This document shows, one piece after another, positions 48,633-56,284 of a stretch of DNA of 56,284 bases (within the stretch, counting starts at the first letter, position 1; the number at the start of each line of letters is the position of its first letter). A program made the position numbers and the translations under genes. The notes below the pieces were generated by a model. That model was not told where the DNA came from. It saw nothing but the letters and a program-made list of their open reading frames with translations, and searched no databases. Source of the stretch: Acidobacteriota bacterium (GTDB lineage Bacteria > Actinomycetota > Acidimicrobiia > Acidimicrobiales > Ilumatobacteraceae); assembly GCA_018970175.1 (NCBI GenBank), contig JAGWWV010000009.1:1-56284 (forward strand), given 5' to 3'.

Positions 48633-50297
48633 ATGACTGCACCGCTGAATGTCCGCTGGTTGGGACGCGTTCCCTACCGCGAGGCGTTTGCGTTGCAAGA
48701 CGCGCTCTTCACGCACACCGATCGTCAGTACCTACTGCTTCTCGAGCATCCGCACGTCTTCACGTACGGCCCCAGCGCCGAGCTCGACAAGAACCTCAAG
48801 TGTTCACCCGAAGCGGTGGGTGCGGAGCTGGTGAAGGTGAACCGCGGGGGAGACGTCACCTACCACGGACCCGGGCAATTGGTTGGTTACCCGATTCTCA
48901 CTCTCGCGCCGAAGCACGGCGGCAAGGCGGGCCCGGCCGACACCACGGCATACGTGCACGGCATCGAACAGGTCATCATCGATTCACTCACCGAACTCGG
49001 CGTGCCCGACGCGTCGCGCTTCGACGGCTACCCCGGCGTATGGCTGGGTGTCGAGGCTGGACGTCCCCGCAAGATCTGTGCGATCGGCGTCCGGCTAACA
49101 CGCGGCCGCACGATGCACGGCTTCGCGTTGAACGTCGAAACCGACCTCACTTACATGCGCGAACACATCGTTCCGTGTGGAATCGCCGAACACCCCGTCA
49201 CATCGCTTCGCGAAGAAGGAATCGCGGCCTCGTTGCGCGAGGTTGCCGATGTCGTCGCGCGGCACGTCGCCGCACGATTCTCGAACGGAACCGTCGACCG
49301 TCGCGACGTCGCCTGGGTGCATCGCCCCGAAGATCTCTCGCCGTTCTCGCGCGGCGCCGGCGCCGGCGAAAAGGTGCGCCTCACCGGCCGCCTGGCGCAA
49401 GCCGGTGTCACCGGCGGCATTGCCATCGAAGAGCGCAAGCCCGACTGGCTGCGCCCGAAGGTGCACCACGGCCCCGAAGTCCTCGAAACGAAGAAGGTCG
49501 TGCGCGATCTCGGGCTGGTGACGGTGTGCGAGGAAGCGGGCTGTCCCAACCTCTCGGAGTGCTGGGCCGACCGCACCGCCACGTTCATGGTCCTGGGCGA
49601 ACGATGCACGCGTGCGTGCGGCTTCTGTCTCGTCGACACCCGCAAACCACTCGACCCCGAAACCGACGAGCCCACCCGCGTGGCAGAAGCTGTCGCACGC
49701 ATGGGTCTGATGCACGCGGTGCTCACCATGGTCGCCCGCGACGACCTTGCCGACGGGGGCATGGCGCACGTCGCCGACTGCGTGCGCGCGATCCGTCGCC
49801 GCTCGCCCCTCACGCGGGTCGAGACGCTCATCTCCGACGTGAAGGGCGCCGACGCGCTCGACCTTCTCATCGCGGCGAAGCCCGACGTGTTGAACCACAA
49901 CATCGAAACCGTGGCGCGACTGCAGCGCGCCGTGCGACCGAGTGCGGGCTATGCGCGCAGCCTCTCGGTTCTGGCGCGCGGCAAAGCCGCCGACCTCACC
50001 ACCAAGTCGGGCATCATCGTCGGCATGGGCGAAACCATCGACGAAGTCGAGGCAACCTTGGTCGACCTCGCCAGCGTCGGTGTCGACATCGTGACGATTG
50101 GTCAATACCTTCGCCCGACCACGAACCACCTGCCCGTCGCGCGTTGGGTCGAGCCCGCCGAGTTCGATCACCTGAAGTCGTTCGGTGAGTCGCTCGGCAT
50201 CGGCCACGTCGAATCCAGTCCGCTCACACGGTCCAGCTACCACGCCCGCGAATCGGCCGACTCGGCCGGCGTTGCCGTGCCGGTGGTGATCTCGTGA
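48633..50297 (+). CDS. LipB-LipA fusion: octanoyltransferase and lipoyl synthase
   Basis: A 554-residue fusion of the two enzymes that lipoylate proteins. Residues 1 to about 220 are LipB: RGGDVTYHGPGQ (71-82), K147 in RKICAIGVR and C182 in VPCGIAEHP. Residues about 245-554 are LipA: auxiliary-cluster cysteines C299, C304, C310; radical-SAM CX3CX2C cysteines C325, C329, C332; and the closing RSSYHA (533-538). All catalytic residues of both are intact and no stop lies between. It directly follows the E2 gene (8-bp gap), its likely substrate. Overlaps the M24 peptidase start by 4 bp. Confidence 0.95.
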   Translation: MTAPLNVRWLGRVPYREAFALQDALFTHTDRQYLLLLEHPHVFTYGPSAELDKNLKCSPEAVGAELVKVNRGGDVTYHGPGQLVGYPILTLAPKHGGKAGPADTTAYVHGIEQVIIDSLTELGVPDASRFDGYPGVWLGVEAGRPRKICAIGVRLTRGRTMHGFALNVETDLTYMREHIVPCGIAEHPVTSLREEGIAASLREVADVVARHVAARFSNGTVDRRDVAWVHRPEDLSPFSRGAGAGEKVRLTGRLAQAGVTGGIAIEERKPDWLRPKVHHGPEVLETKKVVRDLGLVTVCEEAGCPNLSECWADRTATFMVLGERCTRACGFCLVDTRKPLDPETDEPTRVAEAVARMGLMHAVLTMVARDDLADGGMAHVADCVRAIRRRSPLTRVETLISDVKGADALDLLIAAKPDVLNHNIETVARLQRAVRPSAGYARSLSVLARGKAADLTTKSGIIVGMGETIDEVEATLVDLASVGVDIVTIGQYLRPTTNHLPVARWVEPAEFDHLKSFGESLGIGHVESSPLTRSSYHARESADSAGVAVPVVIS

Positions 50298-51418
50298 ACT
50301 CGCGGGGCGGGTCGGCACTGCCGTCGTCGGTGTTCGAGGAACGCCTCGCCCGCGTGCAGCAGGCGATGGCCGCACGCGATGTCGACGTCGTGATGTTGTC
50401 GGTCGGCCACGACCTTCCGTATCTCACCGGCTATCACGCGATGCCACTCGAACGTTTGACGATGCTCGTCGTGCCGCGCGAAGGCATTGCAACGCTCGTC
50501 ATCCCGCGTCTCGAAGAGCCACGTGTCGCGCCGCACCCGACCGTGTTCGCTACCGCTCCGTGGAACGAAACCGACGATCCGATTGCACTCACCGCATCCC
50601 TCGCCAAGGGCGCCCGGCGCGTCGCCATCGGCGACCAATTGTGGGCGCGCTTCCTCGTTGAACTGCTTCCGCACATGCCGAATGTCGACTGGATCCGTGC
50701 CGTCGACGTGGTGGGTCCTCTACGCCGGGTGAAAAAAGCAGCAGAGATCGCGGCACTGCAACGTGCCGGTGCGGCCGCCGACCGCGTTGCATCGCAACTC
50801 CACGCCGGCGACATTCCCCTCATCGGGCGCACCGAGGCCCAAGTGTCGGCCGACATCTCACAGCGACTGCTCGACGAAGGCCACGACGTCGTCAACTTCG
50901 CCATCGTCGCAGCGGGAGACAACGCAGCAAGCCCGCACCACCATCCGGGCAGCCGCGTCATTCGCGCCGGTGAAATCGTCCTCTGCGACTTCGGCGGCAC
51001 GATGGCCGACTACTGCAGTGACATCACGCGTTGTGTGTTTCTCGGCGAACCACCCGCAGACGTTCGCGATGCCTATGCCGTCCTCAAAGAGGCGCAGGCG
51101 GCATCGGTCGCATCCGCGGTCGTCGGTGCCACCTGCGAATCCGTCGACGCCGCTGCCCGCGACATCATCGCCGCCGCCGGCTATGGCGAGTACTTCGTCC
51201 ACCGCACGGGCCACGGCATCGGCATGGAAGCCCACGAAGACCCCTACATCGTCTCGGGCAACACCGAGCCACTCGAGGCAGGACATGCCTTCTCCATCGA
51301 ACCCGGCATCTACATCCCGGGCAGGTTCGGCATGCGCCTCGAAGACATCGTCGTCGCCACGGCAGACGGCCCGCTGCCGATGAACGCCGTGTCGCACGAC
51401 CTCGTCGTTCTCGCCTAA
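50294..51418 (+). CDS. M24 family Xaa-Pro peptidase
   Basis: A 374-residue metallopeptidase that cleaves Xaa-Pro bonds. N-terminal creatinase-like domain, then the M24 core with metal ligands in LCDFGGTMADYCSDITR, HRTGHGIGMEAHEDP and FSIEPGIYIPG plus the terminal glutamate in MRLEDIVV. Start is GTG at 50294, overlapping the lipBA stop. This makes it the tail of the lpd operon by direction, though functional linkage is unclear. Confidence 0.9.
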   Translation: MNSRGGSALPSSVFEERLARVQQAMAARDVDVVMLSVGHDLPYLTGYHAMPLERLTMLVVPREGIATLVIPRLEEPRVAPHPTVFATAPWNETDDPIALTASLAKGARRVAIGDQLWARFLVELLPHMPNVDWIRAVDVVGPLRRVKKAAEIAALQRAGAAADRVASQLHAGDIPLIGRTEAQVSADISQRLLDEGHDVVNFAIVAAGDNAASPHHHPGSRVIRAGEIVLCDFGGTMADYCSDITRCVFLGEPPADVRDAYAVLKEAQAASVASAVVGATCESVDAAARDIIAAAGYGEYFVHRTGHGIGMEAHEDPYIVSGNTEPLEAGHAFSIEPGIYIPGRFGMRLEDIVVATADGPLPMNAVSHDLVVLA

Positions 51419-51460
51419 GTTTCCCCAGGTAGTTCGCTGTACCGAACCGGGGGAATCGAA

Positions 51461-53173
51461 ATGTTGGACGTTCTCATTCGAGGTGGGGAAGTTGTCGATG
51501 GCACGGGTGCGCCGCGGCGTCGTGCCGACGTCGGGATTGCCGATGGCAAGGTGGTCGCGGTCGGCAAGGTCGATGGCGATGCGCGCAAGGTCATCGACGC
51601 AACGGGCAAGTTGGTGACGCCGGGCTTTATCGATCTGCACACGCACTACGACGCGCAGGCGTTCTGGGACACGTCGCTCAGCCCGTCGCCGCTGCACGGA
51701 GTCACGACGGTGATGGCCGGCAACTGTGGCTTCACAATCGCACCGCTGACGCCGCAGGACGGCGACTATCTGATGCGCATGTTGGCGCGCGTGGAAGGTA
51801 TGCCCCTCGAGAGCCTGCAGGAAGGCGTCCCGTGGAACTGGACCACGACGGGGGAGTTCCTCGATTCCATCGACGGCAAGTTGATGCCGAACGCGGGTTT
51901 CTTGGTGGGCCACAGCGCGTTGCGCCGCGTGGTGATGCACGACGATGCGACGCGTCGCGAAGCGACGCCCGAAGAGATCGAGGCGATGAAGGAACTGCTG
52001 CGTGCGGGTTTGCGCGCGGGTGGCATGGGCTTCTCGTCCACGTGGTCGACCAGCCACAACGACCACACCGGCGTGCCGGTGCCGTCGCGTCACGGCTCGC
52101 GCGAGGAGCTGATCGCTCTGTGCTCGGTGGTGAGCGAATTCCCCGGTACGACCCTCGAGTTCATCCCGGCGGTCGGTCGTTTCGAGCGTGAGACGTTCGA
52201 GTTGATGGCCGACATGAGCGCCGCTGCGAACCGTCCGTTGAACTGGAACCTGCTTCAGGTCTACGCGCAGAACTGGGACCTGGTTCAGCACCAGCTCGAG
52301 GGTTACGACGTGGCGAAGGAGCGCGGCGGCAAGGTTCTGGCGCTCACGCTGCCCGACACGTTCCGTACGCGTTTGAACCTGCGCAGCGGTTTCATCCTCG
52401 ACATCCTGAACGGCTGGGACGAGTTGATGGCCCTGCCGCCCGAAGAGAAGTTGGCGATGCTGCGCGACCCGAAGGGCCGTCAGGAAATGAACGACAAGGC
52501 GCAGGCAACCGTCGGGCCGACGCGTTCGATCGGCAACTGGGCGGCGTACATGTTGCTCGAGACGTTCACTGACAAGTGGAAGCCCTACCAGGGTCGCCTG
52601 ATCGGTGACATCGCGAAGGAACTCGGCAAAGAGCCGTGGGACGCGCTCGCCGACATCGTCGTCGACGACAACCTGAACACCGTCATCACCGTGCCCGACA
52701 AGGGCCAGGGCGACGACACGTGGGCCAAGCGCGTCGAAGTGTGGCGCGACGACCGCGCAATCGTCGGTGCGAGCGATGCCGGTGCGCACCTCGACATGAT
52801 CGACTCGTTCTCGTTCTCCACGACGATGCTCGCCCGCGCGGTGCGCGAGCGCAATCTCATGTCGTTCGAGGAAGCGATCACGCACCTCACCGACAAGCCG
52901 GCGCGTCTGTACGGTTTGCGCGATCGCGGTCGTCTGCAAGAGGGCTACTTCGCCGATGTCGTGGTTCTCGACCCCGACACAGTCGGCCCCGGCGAGGTGT
53001 ACATGAAGTTCGACCTGCCCGGTGGTGCCGGTCGCGTGTACGGCGAGGCCATCGGTATCGAGCACGTCATCGTGAACGGTGTGCCCGCGGTCGAGCACGG
53101 CGAAATTCTCGATGCGCGTCCGGGCGCACTCATCCGCTCGGGCCGCGACACCGACACCGTCACCGCGCGTTGA
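51461..53173 (+). CDS. N-acyl-D-amino-acid deacylase family amidohydrolase
   Basis: A 570-residue amidohydrolase. FIDLHTHYDAQ carries metal ligands H60 and H62, AGNCGFTIAPL carries C86, GHSALRR and GASDAGAHLDM follow. The C-terminal small beta domain returns in GVPAVEHGEILDARPGALIR. It would release an acyl group from D-amino acids or related N-acyl compounds. A GGGGGAATC ribosome-binding site precedes the ATG at 51461. A large insertion (NMLQVYAQNWDLVQHQLEG-like region near 245-290) is common in actinobacterial members. Confidence 0.9.
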   Translation: MLDVLIRGGEVVDGTGAPRRRADVGIADGKVVAVGKVDGDARKVIDATGKLVTPGFIDLHTHYDAQAFWDTSLSPSPLHGVTTVMAGNCGFTIAPLTPQDGDYLMRMLARVEGMPLESLQEGVPWNWTTTGEFLDSIDGKLMPNAGFLVGHSALRRVVMHDDATRREATPEEIEAMKELLRAGLRAGGMGFSSTWSTSHNDHTGVPVPSRHGSREELIALCSVVSEFPGTTLEFIPAVGRFERETFELMADMSAAANRPLNWNLLQVYAQNWDLVQHQLEGYDVAKERGGKVLALTLPDTFRTRLNLRSGFILDILNGWDELMALPPEEKLAMLRDPKGRQEMNDKAQATVGPTRSIGNWAAYMLLETFTDKWKPYQGRLIGDIAKELGKEPWDALADIVVDDNLNTVITVPDKGQGDDTWAKRVEVWRDDRAIVGASDAGAHLDMIDSFSFSTTMLARAVRERNLMSFEEAITHLTDKPARLYGLRDRGRLQEGYFADVVVLDPDTVGPGEVYMKFDLPGGAGRVYGEAIGIEHVIVNGVPAVEHGEILDARPGALIRSGRDTDTVTAR

Positions 53174-53212
53174 ACCGCGTGCGACGGCCCTCCGTCGCCT
53201 AGTTTTCAGGGC

Positions 53213-53953
53213 GTGATTCGCCTCGACGCATCGACCGTTCTCCTGCAGTGGGCGAGTGGTGGCTTGCTGTTCTGCTGGATGACGGTGCGCAACAGCGAAA
53301 TCGGCCGCGGATACACGTGGCTGCTGCACGGTGTGTACGCGGTGATGGCGGCGGGTGCGTTCGCGGCTGGTCTGGCGTTCGGGTCGGTGCCCGTGCGCGA
53401 GGCTGCGGCACTGATCGTCGTTGTGCTGGCACTGGTGACCCTGCGCAAGACCCCGCCGCACCGATTGTTGATCGCCCCGTTGGTCGGCGGTATCGGAGTC
53501 GTGGCGGGTGCGCTCGACGCATCGTCGGGCACGTGGGACTCGCTGCTGGCGTCGTACCGCGTGGTGATCGGTGCGTTGTTCCTCGGAGCAATCACCGACG
53601 CGATGTTGTTGGGCCACTGGTATCTGGTGCAGCCCGGCATGCAGCGCAAGTTGCTGAAGGACCTGGTCGACGTCATGTACTGGGCCCTGCCCCTGCAGGT
53701 CGTTGCGATGCTGCTGCCGACGGGAATGATCAGCGTGCTCACCGGCTCGGTCGACGACGGCTGGAACGGCATGTTGGGCTGGTTCTGGATCGCTTGTGTG
53801 GTGATGACGGGAATCCTCGTCGTGGTGACCAAGGCCGCACTGCGCGAGCGCAGCTACTCGGCCGTCATGGCGGCGACGGGTCTGTTGTATCTCGCGATCC
53901 TCACGTCGTTCGGCACCGACCTGGTTGCCCGCGCCACCCTTGCCCAGGGCTGA
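53213..53953 (+). CDS. Hypothetical polytopic membrane protein
   Basis: A 246-residue protein with about eight hydrophobic spans and few charged residues in them. A GALFLGAITDAMLLGHWYLVQPGM segment in the middle holds a conserved-looking His-Trp-Tyr. No named family recognised. GTG start at 53213 with a TAGTTT box (53200-53205) 7 nt upstream, so leaderless. Lies between the deacylase and an acyl-CoA dehydrogenase. Confidence 0.72.
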   Translation: MIRLDASTVLLQWASGGLLFCWMTVRNSEIGRGYTWLLHGVYAVMAAGAFAAGLAFGSVPVREAAALIVVVLALVTLRKTPPHRLLIAPLVGGIGVVAGALDASSGTWDSLLASYRVVIGALFLGAITDAMLLGHWYLVQPGMQRKLLKDLVDVMYWALPLQVVAMLLPTGMISVLTGSVDDGWNGMLGWFWIACVVMTGILVVVTKAALRERSYSAVMAATGLLYLAILTSFGTDLVARATLAQG

Positions 53954-54001
53954 GGCGCACCACTGAACACGACGGCGATCCGCCGTCTAGATTCTCGGGC
54001 C

Positions 54002-55159
54002 ATGGAAGCCATCCCGCGCACGATTTTCGACGAGACCCACGACCAGTTCCGCGCCGCGTTCCGCGGTTGGCTCGACGACCGGGTGGTCCCCAACCACGAA
54101 GAGTGGGAGCGCGACGGCATCACCCCGCGCGACTTGTGGTTCGATGCCGGCAAGCAGGGTTTCCTCGGCCTCACGGTTCCCGAGTCGTACGGCGGTGGCG
54201 GAACGAACGACTATCGCTTCGCGACGATCATGACCGAGGAAATCGGCACGACGGGTGTCATTGGAAGCGGCAACGGCATCACGCTGCACAACGACATCGT
54301 GCTGCCGTACTACCTGGAACTTGCCAATGACGAGCAGAAGAAGCGTTGGCTGCCCGGCATGTGCACGGGCGAACTCATCGGTGCGCTCGGCATCACCGAA
54401 CCGAACACCGGCTCCGACGTGGCGGGCGTGCGCACAACTGCGGTGAAAAAGGGTGGTGCCTACATCGTGAACGGCGCGAAGACCTTCATCTCGAACGGCA
54501 TCAACAGTGATCTCGTCATCACCGTGTGCAAGACCGATCCCGAGAAGGGTCATCGTGGTTTCTCGTTGCTCATCGTCGAGCGCGGCATGAAGGGCTTCGA
54601 ACGCGGTCGCAACCTCGACAAGTTGGGCATGCATGCACAGGACACCGCCGAGTTGTTCTTCAACGACGTCGAGGTTCCCGAGGAAAACCTGCTCGGTGAA
54701 GAGGGCATGGGCTTCGTGTACCTGATGACGAACCTCGCCCAGGAACGCCTCGGCATCGCCGTCGGCGCCATTGCAGTGGCCGACGCCGCCGTGAAGTGGA
54801 CCCTCGACTACACAAAGGAGCGCAAGGCCTTTGGTCAGTCGATCTCGCAGTTCCAGAACTCGAAGTTCCTTCTCGCGGAACTGGCCACCGAAGTGCAGAT
54901 CGCCCAGGTGTACGTCGATCGCTGCGTCGAACTGCACTGTGAAGCGAAGCTGAGCGCCGAGCAGGCTGCGGCGGCGAAGTTCTGGTGTACCGAACTGCAG
55001 AACAAGGTCGTCGACCGTTGTCTGCAATTGCACGGCGGCTACGGCTACATGCGCGAGTACCCGATCGCGCGCGCCTGGGCCGACAGCCGCATCCAAACCA
55101 TTTACGGCGGCACGACGGAGATCATGAAAGAGATCGTCGGCCGTTCGCTGACGCGCTGA
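54002..55159 (+). CDS. Acyl-CoA dehydrogenase
   Basis: A 385-residue FAD enzyme of the long-chain/isovaleryl class: PESYGGGGTNDYRFATIMTEE, ALGITEPNTGSDVAG, the C-terminal LQLHGGYGYMREYPIARAWADSR and the catalytic-region IYGGTTEIMKEI. Glu in the GGTTEI stretch is the expected base. ATG at 54002 with a TAGATT box 8 nt upstream. Convergent with a type III CoA-transferase 4 bp away, consistent with acyl-CoA metabolism. Substrate unknown. Confidence 0.93.
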   Translation: MEAIPRTIFDETHDQFRAAFRGWLDDRVVPNHEEWERDGITPRDLWFDAGKQGFLGLTVPESYGGGGTNDYRFATIMTEEIGTTGVIGSGNGITLHNDIVLPYYLELANDEQKKRWLPGMCTGELIGALGITEPNTGSDVAGVRTTAVKKGGAYIVNGAKTFISNGINSDLVITVCKTDPEKGHRGFSLLIVERGMKGFERGRNLDKLGMHAQDTAELFFNDVEVPEENLLGEEGMGFVYLMTNLAQERLGIAVGAIAVADAAVKWTLDYTKERKAFGQSISQFQNSKFLLAELATEVQIAQVYVDRCVELHCEAKLSAEQAAAAKFWCTELQNKVVDRCLQLHGGYGYMREYPIARAWADSRIQTIYGGTTEIMKEIVGRSLTR

Positions 55160-55163
55160 CGTT

Positions 55164-56284
55164 CTAGAAGATCGCGCCTGCTTCGCGCAGGGCGACGGGG
55201 TCGAGGCCGATCTCGCGCACGATGTCGTCGGAGTGCTCTCCGCGCATCGGTGCCGGGCTCGACACGCGTAGCTTGGTGTCGCTGAACCGCGCGGCGGGGC
55301 GCACCTCGCGCACCTTGCCCATGACGGGGTGCGTGCGCTCGACGAAGATCTGGTTGTTCTTGATCTGCGCGTCGTTCGGCAGGTCGGCGATCGAGTTGAC
55401 GGGCGATGCGGGAAGGTCGTGTTCTTCTGCGACGCGCAGGAAGTCGGCGAGCTTGGTCTGCGACGAGAGTTCCTTCATCGTCTTCACCAGTTCACCGGCG
55501 TTCTGCGAACGCGCGGCAGCCGTGGAAAATCGAGGATCGTCCGCGAGATCGGGGCGACCAAGTGCGGCCCACAGTCCCTTGAACTCGACGTCGCTGACGG
55601 CAGAGCTGGCGCAGTAGCCGTCTTCGAGAACGGTGACGTTGTAGTTCGCGCCGAGGGTCGGCATGCGGGTGGCATCGTCGTCGAGAACGGTGGCATCCAT
55701 GCCCGCATCGGGCCACAGGAACGACACGGCCGCGTCGAGCATCGCGAGCACGATGTGTTGGCCTTGCGCGGTGCCGCGTTCGCGGGCGAAGAGCGCTGCG
55801 CAGATCGACTGCATCGCCGTGTACGAGGTGACCTTGTCGCAGGCGAGGTTGCGCAGCATCTGTGGCTTGCCCGTTCCCGGGTCGGACTGCACCGATGCGA
55901 CGCCGCTGGCGGCCTGGATGACGTTGTCGTACACGCGACGGTGGCTGTTCGGGCCGTCGGGTCCGTAACCGCTGATCGACACGTAGATGATGCCGGGGTT
56001 GAACTTCTTCACGTCCTCGTATCCGAGGCCCAGTCGTTCGAGGGCACCGGGTCGGTAGTTCTGCACGAACACGTCGGCCTCGGCGATGAGCTTGGTGAGA
56101 ACCTCGAGGCCCTCTTTCGACTTCACGTTCAGGCCGATCGAACGCTTGCCGCGGTTGTTGAGGTGAAAGAGGCCGGTGAGGCCGTTCTTCTGTGTGCCGA
56201 GGTAGCGCATGAGGTCGCCCTGGCCGGGTGACTCGATCTTGATGACGTCGGCGCCGTAGTCGGCGAGCATCATCGCGGTGAGCG
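55164..56284 (-). CDS. CaiB/BaiF type III CoA-transferase, 5' end outside window
   Basis: Type III CoA-transferases move CoA between organic acids. The minus strand from the window edge reads L-T-A-M-M-L-A-D-Y-G-A-D-V-I-K-I-E, a family N-terminal core, so the true start lies beyond 56284. Further markers are HLNNRGKRSIGLNVKS, VFVQNYRPGALERLGLGYED and YVSISGYGPDGPNSHR. The family catalytic Asp would follow this region, but I did not assign it. About 373 residues are present. Confidence 0.9.
   Translation of the reverse strand, partial: LTAMMLADYGADVIKIESPGQGDLMRYLGTQKNGLTGLFHLNNRGKRSIGLNVKSKEGLEVLTKLIAEADVFVQNYRPGALERLGLGYEDVKKFNPGIIYVSISGYGPDGPNSHRRVYDNVIQAASGVASVQSDPGTGKPQMLRNLACDKVTSYTAMQSICAALFARERGTAQGQHIVLAMLDAAVSFLWPDAGMDATVLDDDATRMPTLGANYNVTVLEDGYCASSAVSDVEFKGLWAALGRPDLADDPRFSTAAARSQNAGELVKTMKELSSQTKLADFLRVAEEHDLPASPVNSIADLPNDAQIKNNQIFVERTHPVMGKVREVRPAARFSDTKLRVSSPAPMRGEHSDDIVREIGLDPVALREAGAIF

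Noticed and set aside
45837-51418. Possible single large operon from lpd to the M24 peptidase with a pathway link for the peptidase
   Set aside because: Direction and overlaps support co-transcription, but nothing in the peptidase points to lipoylation, so I make no functional claim.

Overview
The window is a compact, high-GC stretch of bacterial chromosome. It has no tRNA or rRNA gene, no CRISPR array and no insertion sequence. The longest non-coding gap is about 206 bp (10391-10596), so no stretch above 300 bp lacks a gene. The gene content (SUF Fe-S assembly, homodimeric AceE with separate E2 and E3, several acyl-CoA dehydrogenases and a type III CoA-transferase, an LPxTG surface protein, GTG starts) points to an actinobacterium. 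My best guess is class Acidimicrobiia (Ilumatobacter-like), which is inference only.

Layout. 1-1917 (minus): rsmI fragment, a DUF192 protein and ychF. 2065-5969 (plus): first suf operon, sufB, a small Cys-rich protein, sufD, a Rieske ferredoxin and sufC1. 5970-10390 (minus): htpX, a P-type ATPase, a membrane protein and a NUDIX hydrolase. 10597-14960: a zinc alcohol dehydrogenase, a TetR regulator and a repeat-built LPxTG surface protein. 14968-20325 (minus): a fatty-acid desaturase, then the second suf operon sufC2-sufS-sufU, followed by an APH-like phosphotransferase and a DUF2889 protein. 20359-28758: a surface-polysaccharide region with a pyruvyltransferase, a GT4-methyltransferase fusion, an LPG-synthase-type membrane protein, an asparagine-synthase-like protein, a GT2 and a GT-C-like membrane protein. 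28774-34432: an MBL hydrolase, VapBC, an acyl-CoA dehydrogenase, another GT2 and small proteins. 34447-38756: galE, a HhH-GPD protein and aceE. 38825-41536: RNase H, an SDR, a DUF3445 protein and a HEPN/MNT toxin-antitoxin pair. 41560-45816: argJ, an SRPBCC/FAD-oxidoreductase/epimerase cluster and an exported small protein. 45837-51418: lpd, E2, a LipB-LipA fusion and an M24 peptidase. 51461-56284: a D-aminoacylase, a membrane protein, an acyl-CoA dehydrogenase and a CoA-transferase cut by the window end.

How the genes work together. The two suf operons, about 11 kb apart and on opposite strands, share a 28-bp dyad (1993-2020 and 19328-19355) over their promoters, so they probably form one regulon. 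That regulon builds Fe-S clusters, and the Fe-S enzyme lipoyl synthase encoded at 48633-50297 lipoylates the E2 at 47263. AceE (36042-38756), E2 and E3 would make a 2-oxo-acid dehydrogenase complex.

Expression. At least thirteen genes have a TAnnnT box ending 6-7 nt before the start codon, so leaderless transcripts appear common here. The features most worth follow-up are the shared suf operator with two different SufC lineages, the LipB-LipA fusion, the tandem-palindrome promoter of the surface protein, and a hairpin covering the htpX ribosome-binding site.
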